Below, one piece after another: positions 1 through 6,969 of a stretch of 64,000 nt of DNA. The stretch is from Thermocrinis albus DSM 14484 (lineage in GTDB: Bacteria; Aquificota; Aquificia; Aquificales; Aquificaceae), in assembly GCF_000025605.1 (NCBI RefSeq), contig NC_013894.1, forward strand, positions 109,529 to 173,528, read 5' to 3'. Made by a program: the position numbers and the translations under genes. The stretch's first letter is position 1, and every line of letters starts with the position of its first letter. The notes under the pieces were generated by a model that saw only the letters and a list, made by a program, of their open reading frames with translations, ran no database searches and was not told where the DNA came from.

Positions 1-1046
1 GCTTGCCTCCCACAGAGTTTATAAAGAGTTGGTTTAGTGCATCGGAAGGAAAAAGGATAGTGGTGGGGACTAGAGTTGCTCTGATGGTACCTATCTCTCA
101 TCCCGGAGCTGTGGTTATCTTTGACGACACTGGCAGTAAATTGGTGAACGGTGTGGATCTTCGCAACATGGTTTACCAACTGGCTCTCCTTTACGGTGCG
201 GATTTTTACTACTTTACACCGGCTCCCGATCTTACCTCTTACCGTCATGTATACGAAGGAAGATGGCGATGGGAAAACTTGGGATACTCTGCCACCGTTA
301 GGATATTCCGGAGGGAGCCCAACCAGATAGTAACGCCCTCTCTCATGAAGGAAGTCTCCTGTGACGGTGAACATCTCTTTCTGGTCCACAAGGAAGGGTT
401 TTCCTACGCCTACTGTCCACGCTGTGATTTTCTCCTTTCTTGTCCGAGATGTGACAGCTTCCTCACCCTATCTGTGGAGAGAAACCAACTTTTCTGTACC
501 CGATGCGGGTTTCGTGCTTCAGGAAACCTATGTATCCACTGTGGTACTCCTCTGCAGTACCAGGGTTTTGGTGTAGAAAAAGCTATAGAGTATCTGGGTA
601 GTGACTGCCTTTTGGACACTTTTCCCTCCAGTCTTCAACTTAGGGAGAGGGTGGTGATTCTTAACGCCGACAACATCCTTTCTGTACCTATGTTCAACGC
701 AGGAGAGCGCTTTTACAGATATCTTCACAGAGCCAGAGCGGTGGCAAAGAAAGAACTCCTCCTGCAGACCCTCTTGCCTGACTCTTTGGTGGAGGAGTAC
801 CTGCGAGAGGATTTTTTGGAGAGAGAGCTCATAAGGAGAAAGGAGGAGAACCTTCCTCCGTTCAGGAGAGGCATCTGGGCGGTTTTTCAACAGGAGGAAA
901 AGTACATAAGGTCCAAGCTGGGAGATGTTCCCATCAGAAAGAAGGGAAAGCTGTACGAGGTTTTTCTCTTGGTAAACAAAGAAAACTTTCCTTCTGTAAT
1001 GAAGCAGATAAGAAGCCTGAACCCCATCTTCCTGGAAGTTCTATAA
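1..1046 (+). CDS. priA: PriA-like primosomal protein N', C-terminal part, degenerate ATPase (5' end outside window)
   Basis: The visible 347 residues match the later part of PriA, the replication-restart protein. A GTRVAL segment corresponds to the PriA GTRSAL motif. It is followed by a zinc-binding region of paired cysteines (CPRC, CPRC, CTRCG, CIHCG) and a PPF segment near the C-terminus. The ATPase looks dead. The expected DEEH box reads FDDT, the GSATP motif reads FTPAP, the GTQMIAKG region after the zinc fingers is missing, and the VAGRAGR arginine-finger stretch reads ARAVAKKE. The reading frame is open at the window edge, so the true start lies upstream. Inferred role: primosome scaffold without helicase activity. 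Confidence 0.8.
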   Translation, partial: LPPTEFIKSWFSASEGKRIVVGTRVALMVPISHPGAVVIFDDTGSKLVNGVDLRNMVYQLALLYGADFYYFTPAPDLTSYRHVYEGRWRWENLGYSATVRIFRREPNQIVTPSLMKEVSCDGEHLFLVHKEGFSYAYCPRCDFLLSCPRCDSFLTLSVERNQLFCTRCGFRASGNLCIHCGTPLQYQGFGVEKAIEYLGSDCLLDTFPSSLQLRERVVILNADNILSVPMFNAGERFYRYLHRARAVAKKELLLQTLLPDSLVEEYLREDFLERELIRRKEENLPPFRRGIWAVFQQEEKYIRSKLGDVPIRKKGKLYEVFLLVNKENFPSVMKQIRSLNPIFLEVL

Positions 1047-1116
1047 TATTTATAGAAAAACTTGCGGGCTAAAACCCCGTATCTGTGATGCGGGGGTACA
1101 GCCAGCCCCGAAAGGG

Positions 1117-1145
1117 TTGACACAAAAACATTACTGAATTAATTT
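1117..1145 (+). promoter_or_regulatory. Sigma-70-type promoter inside the IS605-like element
   Basis: A perfect TTGACA (1117-1122), a 17-bp spacer and TAATTT (1140-1145) give the best -35/-10 pair in the window. Transcription would start near 1152, just before the row of hairpins, and would read toward the two tRNA genes. No other obvious promoter is seen between here and tRNA-Ala. Confidence 0.55.
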
Positions 1146-1151
1146 AATGTA

Positions 1152-1366
1152 TAGCTAATACCCCATCGCTCTCCTGGGTAGGAGAGTTCAACGGCTTTAA
1201 GGTGGGGTATAGGTGAAGTAGAAGAGCTAAAAGTAGCTCCGCTATACCGCTACATGGCGGTATAGGCAGGAGTAGGGGCGGTGTGAACCCGCCTGTGGTA
1301 GTAAGGAACGCGTTAAGCGTTCAAACCTACCACGAAGCTCCGCATCTTTGATGCGGGGCAGTTCAC
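1152..1366 (+). ncRNA. Candidate structured RNA resembling an omega-RNA (reRNA) of a TnpB element
   Basis: The transcript predicted from the promoter just upstream would contain five separate perfect hairpin domains, then the right-end hairpin and GTTCAC. TnpB omega-RNAs are known to overlap the right end of their IS and to use the flanking sequence as guide. The length here, about 215 nt, and the right-end structure fit that class. If it works this way, the guide would be the bases just after 1366, which run into the 5' end of tRNA-Ala. No TnpB is encoded in the window, so any partner would act in trans. It could instead be only the fossil of an insertion. Confidence 0.35.
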
Positions 1367-1373
1367 TACTGCT

Positions 1374-1445
1374 GGGGACGTAGCTCAGTGGGAGAGCGCC
1401 TGCATCGCAAGCAGGAGGTCGGGGGTTCAAATCCCCTCGTCTCCA
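1374..1445 (+). tRNA. tRNA-Ala (anticodon CGC)
   Basis: A cloverleaf can be drawn. The acceptor stem is GGGGACG/CGTCTCC and contains the G3-U70 pair that marks alanine tRNAs. The anticodon stem is CCTGC/GCAGG with loop ATCGCAA, giving CGC, which reads GCG. The T-arm contains GGTTCAAAT. The discriminator base is A and CCA is not encoded. The gene lies 7 bp after the IS605-like right end and 18 bp before tRNA-Arg, so the two are probably co-transcribed. Confidence 0.96.
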
Positions 1446-1463
1446 CTTATAATTAATAAAGGA

Positions 1464-1537
1464 GTCCCCGTAGCTCAGGCGGATAGAGCGCGAGATTCCT
1501 AATCTCGAGGTCGGAGGTTCGACTCCTCCCGGGGACG
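1464..1537 (+). tRNA. tRNA-Arg (anticodon CCT)
   Basis: The acceptor stem GTCCCCG/CGGGGAC is perfect. The anticodon stem is CGAGA/TCTCG with loop TTCCTAA, giving CCT, which reads AGG. The T-arm contains GGTTCGACT. The discriminator is G and CCA is not encoded. It shares a short spacer with tRNA-Ala and is followed after 9 bases by the zinc-ribbon gene. Confidence 0.96.
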
Positions 1538-1546
1538 CTTTAAAAA

Positions 1547-1750
1547 ATGGATAGATGTCCCATCTGCGGTGGCCTTTTGGAAATTATAGAGTGCTGCGGA
1601 GGGGGTATCTTTAGGTGTACCTCCTGCGGAGAGTACTTTTATCCTGGTGAAGTTATTCAAACTCTCTGTGAGGAGGAGGGTTCATCAGAAGCTGGTGAGC
1701 CACCTGTAGAGGGTCCTCACCTTGAAGAAGGCGATAAACAGCGTAACTGA
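1547..1750 (+). CDS. Small zinc-ribbon protein (67 aa)
   Basis: The first 35 residues contain CPICGG near the N-terminus and CTSCGE further on, a classical two-knuckle zinc ribbon, with an extra CC pair between them. The remaining half is acidic and of low complexity. The start codon follows tRNA-Arg by 9 bases with no Shine-Dalgarno, so translation would depend on processing of the tRNA transcript or on readthrough. The last 98 bp are antisense to the end of gpsA, which may explain the uninformative C-terminal half. The N-terminal ribbon looks real. The partner and function are unknown. Confidence 0.55.
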   Translation: MDRCPICGGLLEIIECCGGGIFRCTSCGEYFYPGEVIQTLCEEEGSSEAGEPPVEGPHLEEGDKQRN

Positions 1751-2633
1751 TAGGTGCACGAACATCTAACTCCTGCGACAGTTTCACCACAGCCATCACT
1801 GTATGTACACCTTCCACCACCTGACCTATCTTCTCAAGGGCAGAAGACAAGCTGTGTCCCTTACCCAACAGATAACCTAAGGTGTAGTTACGGGATTGGG
1901 AAGATGTGGCCGTAAGAACAAGATCCCCCAATCCCGAAAGGCCGTAAAAGGTCTCTCTCTTGGCACCCAGCTTTTCACCTAGCCTCACCATCTCCGCTAA
2001 ACCTCTGGTTATGAGGGCTGCGCGGGCGTTGTCACCAAAACCAAGACCGTCGGAAACTCCACACGCTATGGCCACCACGTTCTTGAGAGACCCTCCCAGC
2101 TCTACACCTACCAGATCTGTAGATAGGTATACTCTGAAGTAGGGAGAGAAAAAGAGGCTCTGCACGTACCTGAGAGATTCTTCCTCTTCTCCTGCGAGAA
2201 CTACCGCTGTAGGAAGACCTTTGGCTACCTCTCTGGCAAAAGACGGACCTGAGAGACACATAACTTCACAATGGGGAGATATCTCCTTCAGTATCTGGGA
2301 CACACGCAGAGAGGTTTCCACCTCAAGACCTTTGGAAGCACTCACCACCTTCTTACCGTTCAGGTCCACATCCTTCAGAGCTTCCCTTATACTCTGGACA
2401 GGCAAAGCCAGTAAAAGAACCTGGGAGAAACCGATAACCTCCAGCAGCTCTGTGGTGGCATCTATACCCTTCGGTGTATCCACATCTTCCCAGTAAGGGT
2501 TCTGACCTCGCCGTAAACTCTCTACCACCTCACTCTTTATGTCAAACACGAGGACCTGATGTCCTTGTCGCGCCAGGTGCAAAGATAAAGCGGTTCCCCA
2601 CCGCCCCCCACCTAAGACACCTATGCGCGCCAT
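1653..2633 (-). CDS. gpsA: Glycerol-3-phosphate dehydrogenase [NAD(P)+]
   Basis: Reduces dihydroxyacetone phosphate to sn-glycerol 3-phosphate in the cytoplasm, giving the backbone for phospholipids. The 326 residues open with the nucleotide-binding GGGRWGTALS. They contain GPSFAREVA and the catalytic-lysine region ELGGSLKNVVAIACG, and a GLSGLGDLVLT segment typical of the family. Length is normal. A minus-strand TATAAT ends 8 bp before the ATG and no Shine-Dalgarno is seen, so the start is chosen as a leaderless one. The divergent neighbour is the LolD-like ATPase. The 3' end overlaps the zinc-ribbon gene by 98 bp. Confidence 0.95.
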   Translation of the reverse strand: MARIGVLGGGRWGTALSLHLARQGHQVLVFDIKSEVVESLRRGQNPYWEDVDTPKGIDATTELLEVIGFSQVLLLALPVQSIREALKDVDLNGKKVVSASKGLEVETSLRVSQILKEISPHCEVMCLSGPSFAREVAKGLPTAVVLAGEEEESLRYVQSLFFSPYFRVYLSTDLVGVELGGSLKNVVAIACGVSDGLGFGDNARAALITRGLAEMVRLGEKLGAKRETFYGLSGLGDLVLTATSSQSRNYTLGYLLGKGHSLSSALEKIGQVVEGVHTVMAVVKLSQELDVRAPISYAVYRLLQGEDPLQVAHQLLMNPPPHREFE

Positions 2634-2641
2634 AGCTTACC

Positions 2642-2647
2642 ATTATA
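2642..2647 (-). promoter_or_regulatory. -10 box of gpsA
   Basis: A minus-strand TATAAT stands 8 bp before the gpsA ATG, which places the transcription start at or next to the start codon. The divergent LolD-like gene has only a weak CATTAT in the same 18-bp gap. Confidence 0.6.
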
Positions 2648-2651
2648 TGCT

Positions 2652-3332
2652 ATGAAGGAGCCTATCTTGGAGCTGAGGGAGGTTTACAAAAGGGTAGGTG
2701 AAGAACACATTCTGAGAGGTATAAACCTCACCATCTATAAGGGAGAGTTTGTAGCTCTCGTGGGACCATCCGGCTCTGGAAAGAGCTCCCTCCTCTACAT
2801 AATGGGTCTTCTTGACTCACCCTCAGAGGGTGAAGTTCTCTTCCAAGGTGAGAAAGTGGACTTTCGGAAGGAAGAAAAGCTCTCCTTTCTTAGGAACGTG
2901 AGGATAGGTTTCGTCTTTCAGTTTCACTACCTTATACCCGAGCTGAGTCTTTTGGAAAACGTCATGCTGCCCGCCCTCAAGCGGGGTATGAAGCAACGAG
3001 AGGCTAAGGAAAAGGCCCTGTACCTTCTGGAGAAGTTGGGACTGAAAGGAAAGGAGCACAGAAAACCTTACCAAGTTTCGGGAGGAGAACAACAACGCAC
3101 CGCCATAGCCAGAGCCCTCATCAACGATCCCTCTCTACTCTTAGCAGACGAGCCCACCGGTAACCTGGATTCTACCAACACCTCCGTAGTTATGGACATA
3201 TTCCGTAGGATAAACGCAGAAGGTACCACAGTGGTGATGGTGACCCACGAGATGGAGTTGGTCCAAAAGGTGGGTAGAGTGGTGGAGATGAAGGACGGTA
3301 GGTTAGTCCCCTTCCCATATGATGGATCCTAA
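2652..3332 (+). CDS. lolD: ABC transporter ATP-binding protein, LolD/MacB type
   Basis: A 226-residue ATPase of the LolD/FtsE/MacB group. Walker [10 protein letters not shown] lies near residue 40, the signature VSGGEQQR near 143 and Walker [11 protein letters not shown] near 163, followed by the H-loop VTHE. LolD energises the LolCE complex that releases lipoproteins from the inner membrane, and this organism has lipoproteins and lipid A. No LolC/E-type permease is adjacent, so the partner must be elsewhere and the exact transporter is not proven. The 3' end overlaps yggS by 30 bp in convergent orientation. Confidence 0.8.
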   Translation: MKEPILELREVYKRVGEEHILRGINLTIYKGEFVALVGPSGSGKSSLLYIMGLLDSPSEGEVLFQGEKVDFRKEEKLSFLRNVRIGFVFQFHYLIPELSLLENVMLPALKRGMKQREAKEKALYLLEKLGLKGKEHRKPYQVSGGEQQRTAIARALINDPSLLLADEPTGNLDSTNTSVVMDIFRRINAEGTTVVMVTHEMELVQKVGRVVEMKDGRLVPFPYDGS

Positions 3333-3980
3333 CCTAACTATGGTGGCTCCTTCCTCTATAGCCACCTCAAAGTCGTGGGACATTCCCATGGAGAGGTGAG
3401 GAAGTGCAACGCCGTACTCTCTTTCCAATCTCTCCTTCATCTCTCTCAGACTTCTGAAGTAGGGCCTAACCTGGTCAGGATCTTCCTTGTAGGGAGGTAT
3501 ACACATAAGACCCAGCACGCGGATGCCCTCCAGAGAGAGAACGTACTGGAAGAACCTATCCAGTTCCTGAGGAGCCACACCCCCCTTCGTCTCCTCCTCA
3601 CCTACGTTGACTTCTATAAGAACATCCTGCCTCTTACCGGCCTTTTTGGCCCTTGCATCTATCTCCTCCGCCAGACTGTTTCTGTCCAAGGAATGGATGA
3701 GTTCCACTTTCTCTATTATGTACTTTACCTTATTGGACTGAAGTCTTCCTATAAAGTGCCATCTTATGGGAAGAGAAGCCAGCTGCTCGTACTTTTTCAA
3801 AAAGTCCTGAACTCTACTCTCCCCAAAGATACTGACACCACACCCAAAGGCCTCCTTTATCTGGTGAGCGTCCGCATACTTGGATGCCACCAAAAGGGTG
3901 ACCTCCTCCTCCCTTCTTCCTGCCCTCTGACAGGCTTTATGTATTCTCTCCAAAACCCTCTCTATCCTCTCACATATCAT
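3303..3980 (-). CDS. yggS: Pyridoxal-phosphate homeostasis protein (YggS/PROSC family)
   Basis: A PLP-binding single-domain TIM-barrel protein that buffers pyridoxal phosphate. VASKYAD carries the Schiff-base lysine. [20 protein letters not shown] and [13 protein letters not shown] are family landmarks. The frame could extend 22 residues further upstream. The start MICERIER is chosen because it fits the family N-terminus and because a minus-strand TAAAAT lies exactly 7 bp before it. It is divergent from the molybdopterin-type gene with only 28 bp between the start codons. Confidence 0.92.
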   Translation of the reverse strand: MICERIERVLERIHKACQRAGRREEEVTLLVASKYADAHQIKEAFGCGVSIFGESRVQDFLKKYEQLASLPIRWHFIGRLQSNKVKYIIEKVELIHSLDRNSLAEEIDARAKKAGKRQDVLIEVNVGEEETKGGVAPQELDRFFQYVLSLEGIRVLGLMCIPPYKEDPDQVRPYFRSLREMKERLEREYGVALPHLSMGMSHDFEVAIEEGATIVRLGSIIWEGD

Positions 3981-3987
3981 GGAACTT

Positions 3988-3997
3988 ATTTTATAAT
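3988..3997. promoter_or_regulatory. Overlapping divergent -10 boxes, yggS / molybdopterin-type gene
   Basis: Minus-strand TAAAAT (3988-3993) is 7 bp from the yggS ATG. Plus-strand TATAAT (3992-3997) is 11 bp from the ATG of the gene at 4009. The two boxes share two base pairs, so the promoters cannot both be melted independently. No Shine-Dalgarno is seen for either gene. Confidence 0.55.
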
Positions 3998-4008
3998 TCT
4001 CTTCCCTG

Positions 4009-5505
4009 ATGCTTTTAAAACCAACAGCTTTACCTCTAACCGCCAAAGAGTTTGACGAGGCAAAAGTAGGCCTGTGTATGGGATGTGGGTGCGGATGTAG
4101 CTACATAGCGTACCTTAAAGGTGATAGGTTGGTGGACCTGTATGGCCATCCCGCAGACCCAAGGGGTATGGGAAGTCTGTGTAGTAAAGGGATGGCTTAT
4201 GTGCAGCTGGTAAACACCAGCCCGTTTCGCCTCAAAGGCTTTCATCTTAGGCAAGGGGAGGAGTTTGTGTCGGTGTCTGAGGGTGATGCTGTTTCCTTTC
4301 TCAGAGAAGCTCTGAAGGGCCGTGTGGCTGTTCTTATGGATCGGCAGACAGCCAGCTACACCGACTACCTGATGCTTAGGGAACTGGGAGACATCTACGT
4401 AGATGCTCCCGTGGTGGATTTTCTACCTTCTACGGTGGACTTCTCCCGTTGGAAGGACTTTAAGTTCATCCTGTCGTGGGAAGCAGAGCCCGTCTATTCG
4501 GAGGTTATGGCCTCCAGGTGGTTGGTGGATGGGGTAGAAAGAGGAGCCTACCTGGTGTGCCTCTCTTCAATACACGCCACCGTATGTGCCAAGGCTTCCG
4601 AAAAGCATCTTCTTAACCCTTGGAAACAGATAGAGTTCCTCAAAGAGCCACCTCTTCCCATAAAGAGGTTTCTTCAGACAGTCCCTTCACTGGTTTTGGT
4701 GGGAACTTCTCTACTGGCTTCTCCCTTCAAAAACAGCGTCATAAACATACTCTATCAGTGGAGGAAAAAGTGGAAGGTGGAGTACAGCCTGGTGGGTGAT
4801 CTCATGCCTTACCCTGCAGGAACCCTTCAGGATCTTTTTAACCGCCTTGAACAGTACGACACCTTTTTGGTGCTGGGTAACCTACTGAGATACTTCCCTC
4901 CTGAGGCTCTTGATGTTCTCAAAAGCAAAAAAGTGATAACCTTCTCCCTCTTTCCCAACTTCAGCGTTCATCACTCCCACCTGGTCATATCTTGTACCTT
5001 CTGGACAGAAAGGGAGTTCATCCATTTCAGAAATGGGTTCGGCACCCTCTACAGAACACCCCCCGTTCTGAAACCCCCTCAAGGAACCTTTCATATACCT
5101 TACATCCTTCAACTCATAACCCAAAAGAGGGAAGAGCCGCTTACTGACCTACTGCTGGAAGCTAAACCCATAGAAACTGTGGAAGAAAAGCCTCTACCCA
5201 AAGAAGGGATTCTCTTAGTGTGTGACAACACCTTAGTGGAAGAGCTGGGAAGGTGGAATCTCTGGACCCACGAGCTGGACAAGTATCAGAAAGCGATCCT
5301 TTCACCTGCTACTGCAAAAGTGATGGGAGTGAGGGACAGTGTGGAGATAGGAGGTGTTAGGTTTCCTGTGGAGATAAGCTCCAACGTGGCAGAGGGAGTC
5401 ATCTGGATATCTTCCTCCTTTGAGGAATACCAACCTTATGATCCGGGAGTGAGGCCGGGAGCTTTCATGAAGAATCCCTTCTTCCGTTACGAGGTCCTCA
5501 CATGA
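4009..5505 (+). CDS. Short molybdopterin oxidoreductase-family protein with N-terminal 4Fe-4S motif
   Basis: The 498 residues begin with an iron-sulfur motif CMGCGCGC (C-x2-C-x3-C plus an extra Cys) and a fourth Cys in GSLCSKG, as in formate dehydrogenase and nitrate reductase catalytic subunits. The C-terminal part (ILSPATAKVMGV, then VEISSNVAEGV) looks like the molybdopterin-dinucleotide binding domain. Catalytic members are usually 650-1000 residues. Where they have the Mo-ligand Cys, Sec or Ser, this protein reads LGDIYVDAPVVDF with no Cys. It may be a non-catalytic electron-transfer or assembly subunit. It heads an ATGA-coupled operon with a CinA-like gene and lpxA. Confidence 0.65.
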   Translation: MLLKPTALPLTAKEFDEAKVGLCMGCGCGCSYIAYLKGDRLVDLYGHPADPRGMGSLCSKGMAYVQLVNTSPFRLKGFHLRQGEEFVSVSEGDAVSFLREALKGRVAVLMDRQTASYTDYLMLRELGDIYVDAPVVDFLPSTVDFSRWKDFKFILSWEAEPVYSEVMASRWLVDGVERGAYLVCLSSIHATVCAKASEKHLLNPWKQIEFLKEPPLPIKRFLQTVPSLVLVGTSLLASPFKNSVINILYQWRKKWKVEYSLVGDLMPYPAGTLQDLFNRLEQYDTFLVLGNLLRYFPPEALDVLKSKKVITFSLFPNFSVHHSHLVISCTFWTEREFIHFRNGFGTLYRTPPVLKPPQGTFHIPYILQLITQKREEPLTDLLLEAKPIETVEEKPLPKEGILLVCDNTLVEELGRWNLWTHELDKYQKAILSPATAKVMGVRDSVEIGGVRFPVEISSNVAEGVIWISSSFEEYQPYDPGVRPGAFMKNPFFRYEVLT

Positions 5506-6173
5506 TAGTGAGTGTGTGCGAGCCTTCCTTTGAGAAAAAACCCTACATACTCCGTACAGTAGGTCTCAGCAAGGACAAGGTAAAGAAGTACCACCACGTA
5601 GTGTGGGCGGGAGGAATAGACCTCTACTTTGACAGGGAAGAGGAGTGGCTTAAGGCTCTGGAGGAGTTCAAAGATTACGTTTATGCTACCCAAAAGGTGG
5701 AGATGGAACAGGTGGTGGGACAGTTACTGAGAGAGAAGAACCTCAAGCTGGCTGTAGCCGAGAGTTGTACCGCAGGTTTGCTGAGCGCACGGCTGGTGAA
5801 TGTACCAGGCAGTTCCTCCTACTTTCTGGGAGGCTTTATCACTTACGCCAACGAGCTTAAAACCAAACTTCTCAGTGTGGAAGAAAGCCTCATAGAGAAG
5901 TACGGTGCCGTTTCGGAAGAGGTCTGTAGGGCTATGTGCATAGGTGTTTTGGAAGAAACAGATGCGGACGTGGCTGTAGCGATAACAGGTGTGGCAGGCC
6001 CTTCGGGTAGCGAGAAGAAGCCTCCGGGTAGTCTCTTTGTGGGAGTCTGTACCGACAAGGATGTGGTGGTAAAATACTTCAGGACGGAGGGAGACAGAAA
6101 TTACAACAGGTTTCTCTTCACCCAACTTGCCCTCGATGAGCTCAGAAAGTTTGTCATGGAGAGGTACCCATGA
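5502..6173 (+). CDS. CinA-family NMN amidohydrolase lacking the molybdopterin-binding domain
   Basis: Residues from about 70 onward are the CinA C-terminal (PncC) domain, with AESCTAGLLSARL, GGFITYANELK, YGAVSEEV and AITGVAGPSG. The domain deamidates nicotinamide mononucleotide in NAD salvage. The first 65 residues (TVGLSKDKVKK and on) resemble the linker region that joins the two halves of full CinA. The N-terminal MoCF domain of 400-residue CinA proteins is absent. The start overlaps the stop of the preceding gene as ATGA, and the gene is coupled to lpxA by another ATGA. Function of the linker remnant is unknown. Confidence 0.8.
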   Translation: MIVSVCEPSFEKKPYILRTVGLSKDKVKKYHHVVWAGGIDLYFDREEEWLKALEEFKDYVYATQKVEMEQVVGQLLREKNLKLAVAESCTAGLLSARLVNVPGSSSYFLGGFITYANELKTKLLSVEESLIEKYGAVSEEVCRAMCIGVLEETDADVAVAITGVAGPSGSEKKPPGSLFVGVCTDKDVVVKYFRTEGDRNYNRFLFTQLALDELRKFVMERYP

Positions 6174-6955
6174 AGGTTCATCCTACCGCTGTGCTGGAAG
6201 GTAATGTAGAACTGGAAGAGGATGTGGAGATAGGCCCTTACACCGTGCTGATAGGTGAGATAAAGATAGGTAAGGGTACTAAGATAGGAGCTAGGGTCAC
6301 TATAAAGGGAAAGGTGACTATAGGAAGCCACTGCAGAATTTACGACGGTGCCATCATAGGAGAGGAACCTCAGCACCTCCGTTATGGAGGGGAACCTACC
6401 GAGGTGATAGTGGGTAACAACGTTATCATAAGGGAGTACGTCACCATACACAGAGGCACCGCCATAGGTATAGGCAAAACCATAGTGGAGGATGACGTTC
6501 TTCTTATGGCATACTCCCACGTGGCTCATGACTGTATCGTCAGAAAAGGTGTCATCATGGCCAACTGTGCCACCTTAGGTGGACATGTGGAGGTGGGAGA
6601 GTATGCCTTCATAGGTGGGTTGTCTGCTGTACATCAGTGGGCAAGGGTGGGTGCTTACGCCATGGTGGGAGGTTTATCGGGTGTGTCTCTGGATATACCC
6701 CCTTACACGAGGGCTTCCGGACAGCATGCTCTCCTGTACGGAGTCAACACAGTGGGCTTAGAAAGAAGAGGGTTTACCAAGGAACAGATAGCCATCATTA
6801 AAAAAGCTTACAGAATACTGTTCAGGAGCGGCATGCTAAAGAAAGATGCCATACAGCTCCTTCTTTCCGAGTACGGCCATCATCAGGAGGTGAGGAAACT
6901 GGTAGAGTTTCTACAAACCACAAGAAGGGGAGTGGCACGCTCTGCAGGAAGCTAA
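6170..6955 (+). CDS. lpxA: UDP-N-acetylglucosamine acyltransferase
   Basis: Catalyses the first step of lipid A synthesis, moving a 3-hydroxyacyl group from ACP to UDP-GlcNAc in the cytoplasm. The 261 residues show the left-handed beta-helix hexapeptide rhythm (IGPYTV, IGKGTK, IGARVT, IGSHCR), the EPQHLRYGGEPT segment and the catalytic histidine in SHVAHDC (H120 here). The helical C-terminal domain (KKAYRILFRSG) is present. Length is normal. It is translationally coupled to the CinA-like gene, whose stop overlaps the ATG. Together with lpxB it shows an LPS-bearing outer membrane. Confidence 0.96.
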   Translation: MKVHPTAVLEGNVELEEDVEIGPYTVLIGEIKIGKGTKIGARVTIKGKVTIGSHCRIYDGAIIGEEPQHLRYGGEPTEVIVGNNVIIREYVTIHRGTAIGIGKTIVEDDVLLMAYSHVAHDCIVRKGVIMANCATLGGHVEVGEYAFIGGLSAVHQWARVGAYAMVGGLSGVSLDIPPYTRASGQHALLYGVNTVGLERRGFTKEQIAIIKKAYRILFRSGMLKKDAIQLLLSEYGHHQEVRKLVEFLQTTRRGVARSAGS

Positions 6956-6969
6956 ACTTTCACAAAAAC

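Larger units (their letters stand above)
1061..1366 (+). mobile_element. IS200/IS605-type non-autonomous element (ends only, no tnpA/tnpB)
   Basis: This 306-bp stretch fills the only gap above 300 bases without a protein gene. Both ends carry a related subterminal hairpin in the same orientation: 1075-1095 (CCCCGTATC-TGT-GATGCGGGG) and 1337-1359 (stem GCTCCGCATC/GATGCGGGGC, loop TTT). Their cores agree at 18 of 21 positions. The right hairpin is followed by CAGTTCAC, the usual terminal form of IS605/TnpB right ends as I recall them. No transposase or TnpB reading frame survives inside. Perfect hairpins fill the interior at 1158-1210 (outer stem plus inner stem 1169-1186), 1224-1239, 1242-1265, 1277-1293 and 1295-1333. 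The exact left boundary is uncertain by several bases. Confidence 0.55.

Noticed and set aside
361-890. Open frames on both strands overlapping the PriA-like gene, and similar frames throughout the window
   Set aside because: They lie within well-recognised genes, lack family matches and have no promoter or ribosome site.
1152-1366. Hairpin-rich RNA as 6S RNA, RNase P RNA, SRP RNA or a riboswitch
   Set aside because: It consists of separate local hairpins rather than a long rod. I found no SRP tetraloop motif or RNase P core, and the ends match IS605-type hairpins better.
3981-4046. Longer yggS start including a 22-residue N-terminal extension
   Set aside because: The extension does not fit the family, would run through the divergent promoter, and ignores the -10 box 7 bp before the shorter start.
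4009-5505. Selenocysteine (in-frame TGA) in the molybdopterin-type protein
   Set aside because: The frame has no internal TGA and continues without interruption through the region where the catalytic residue would lie.
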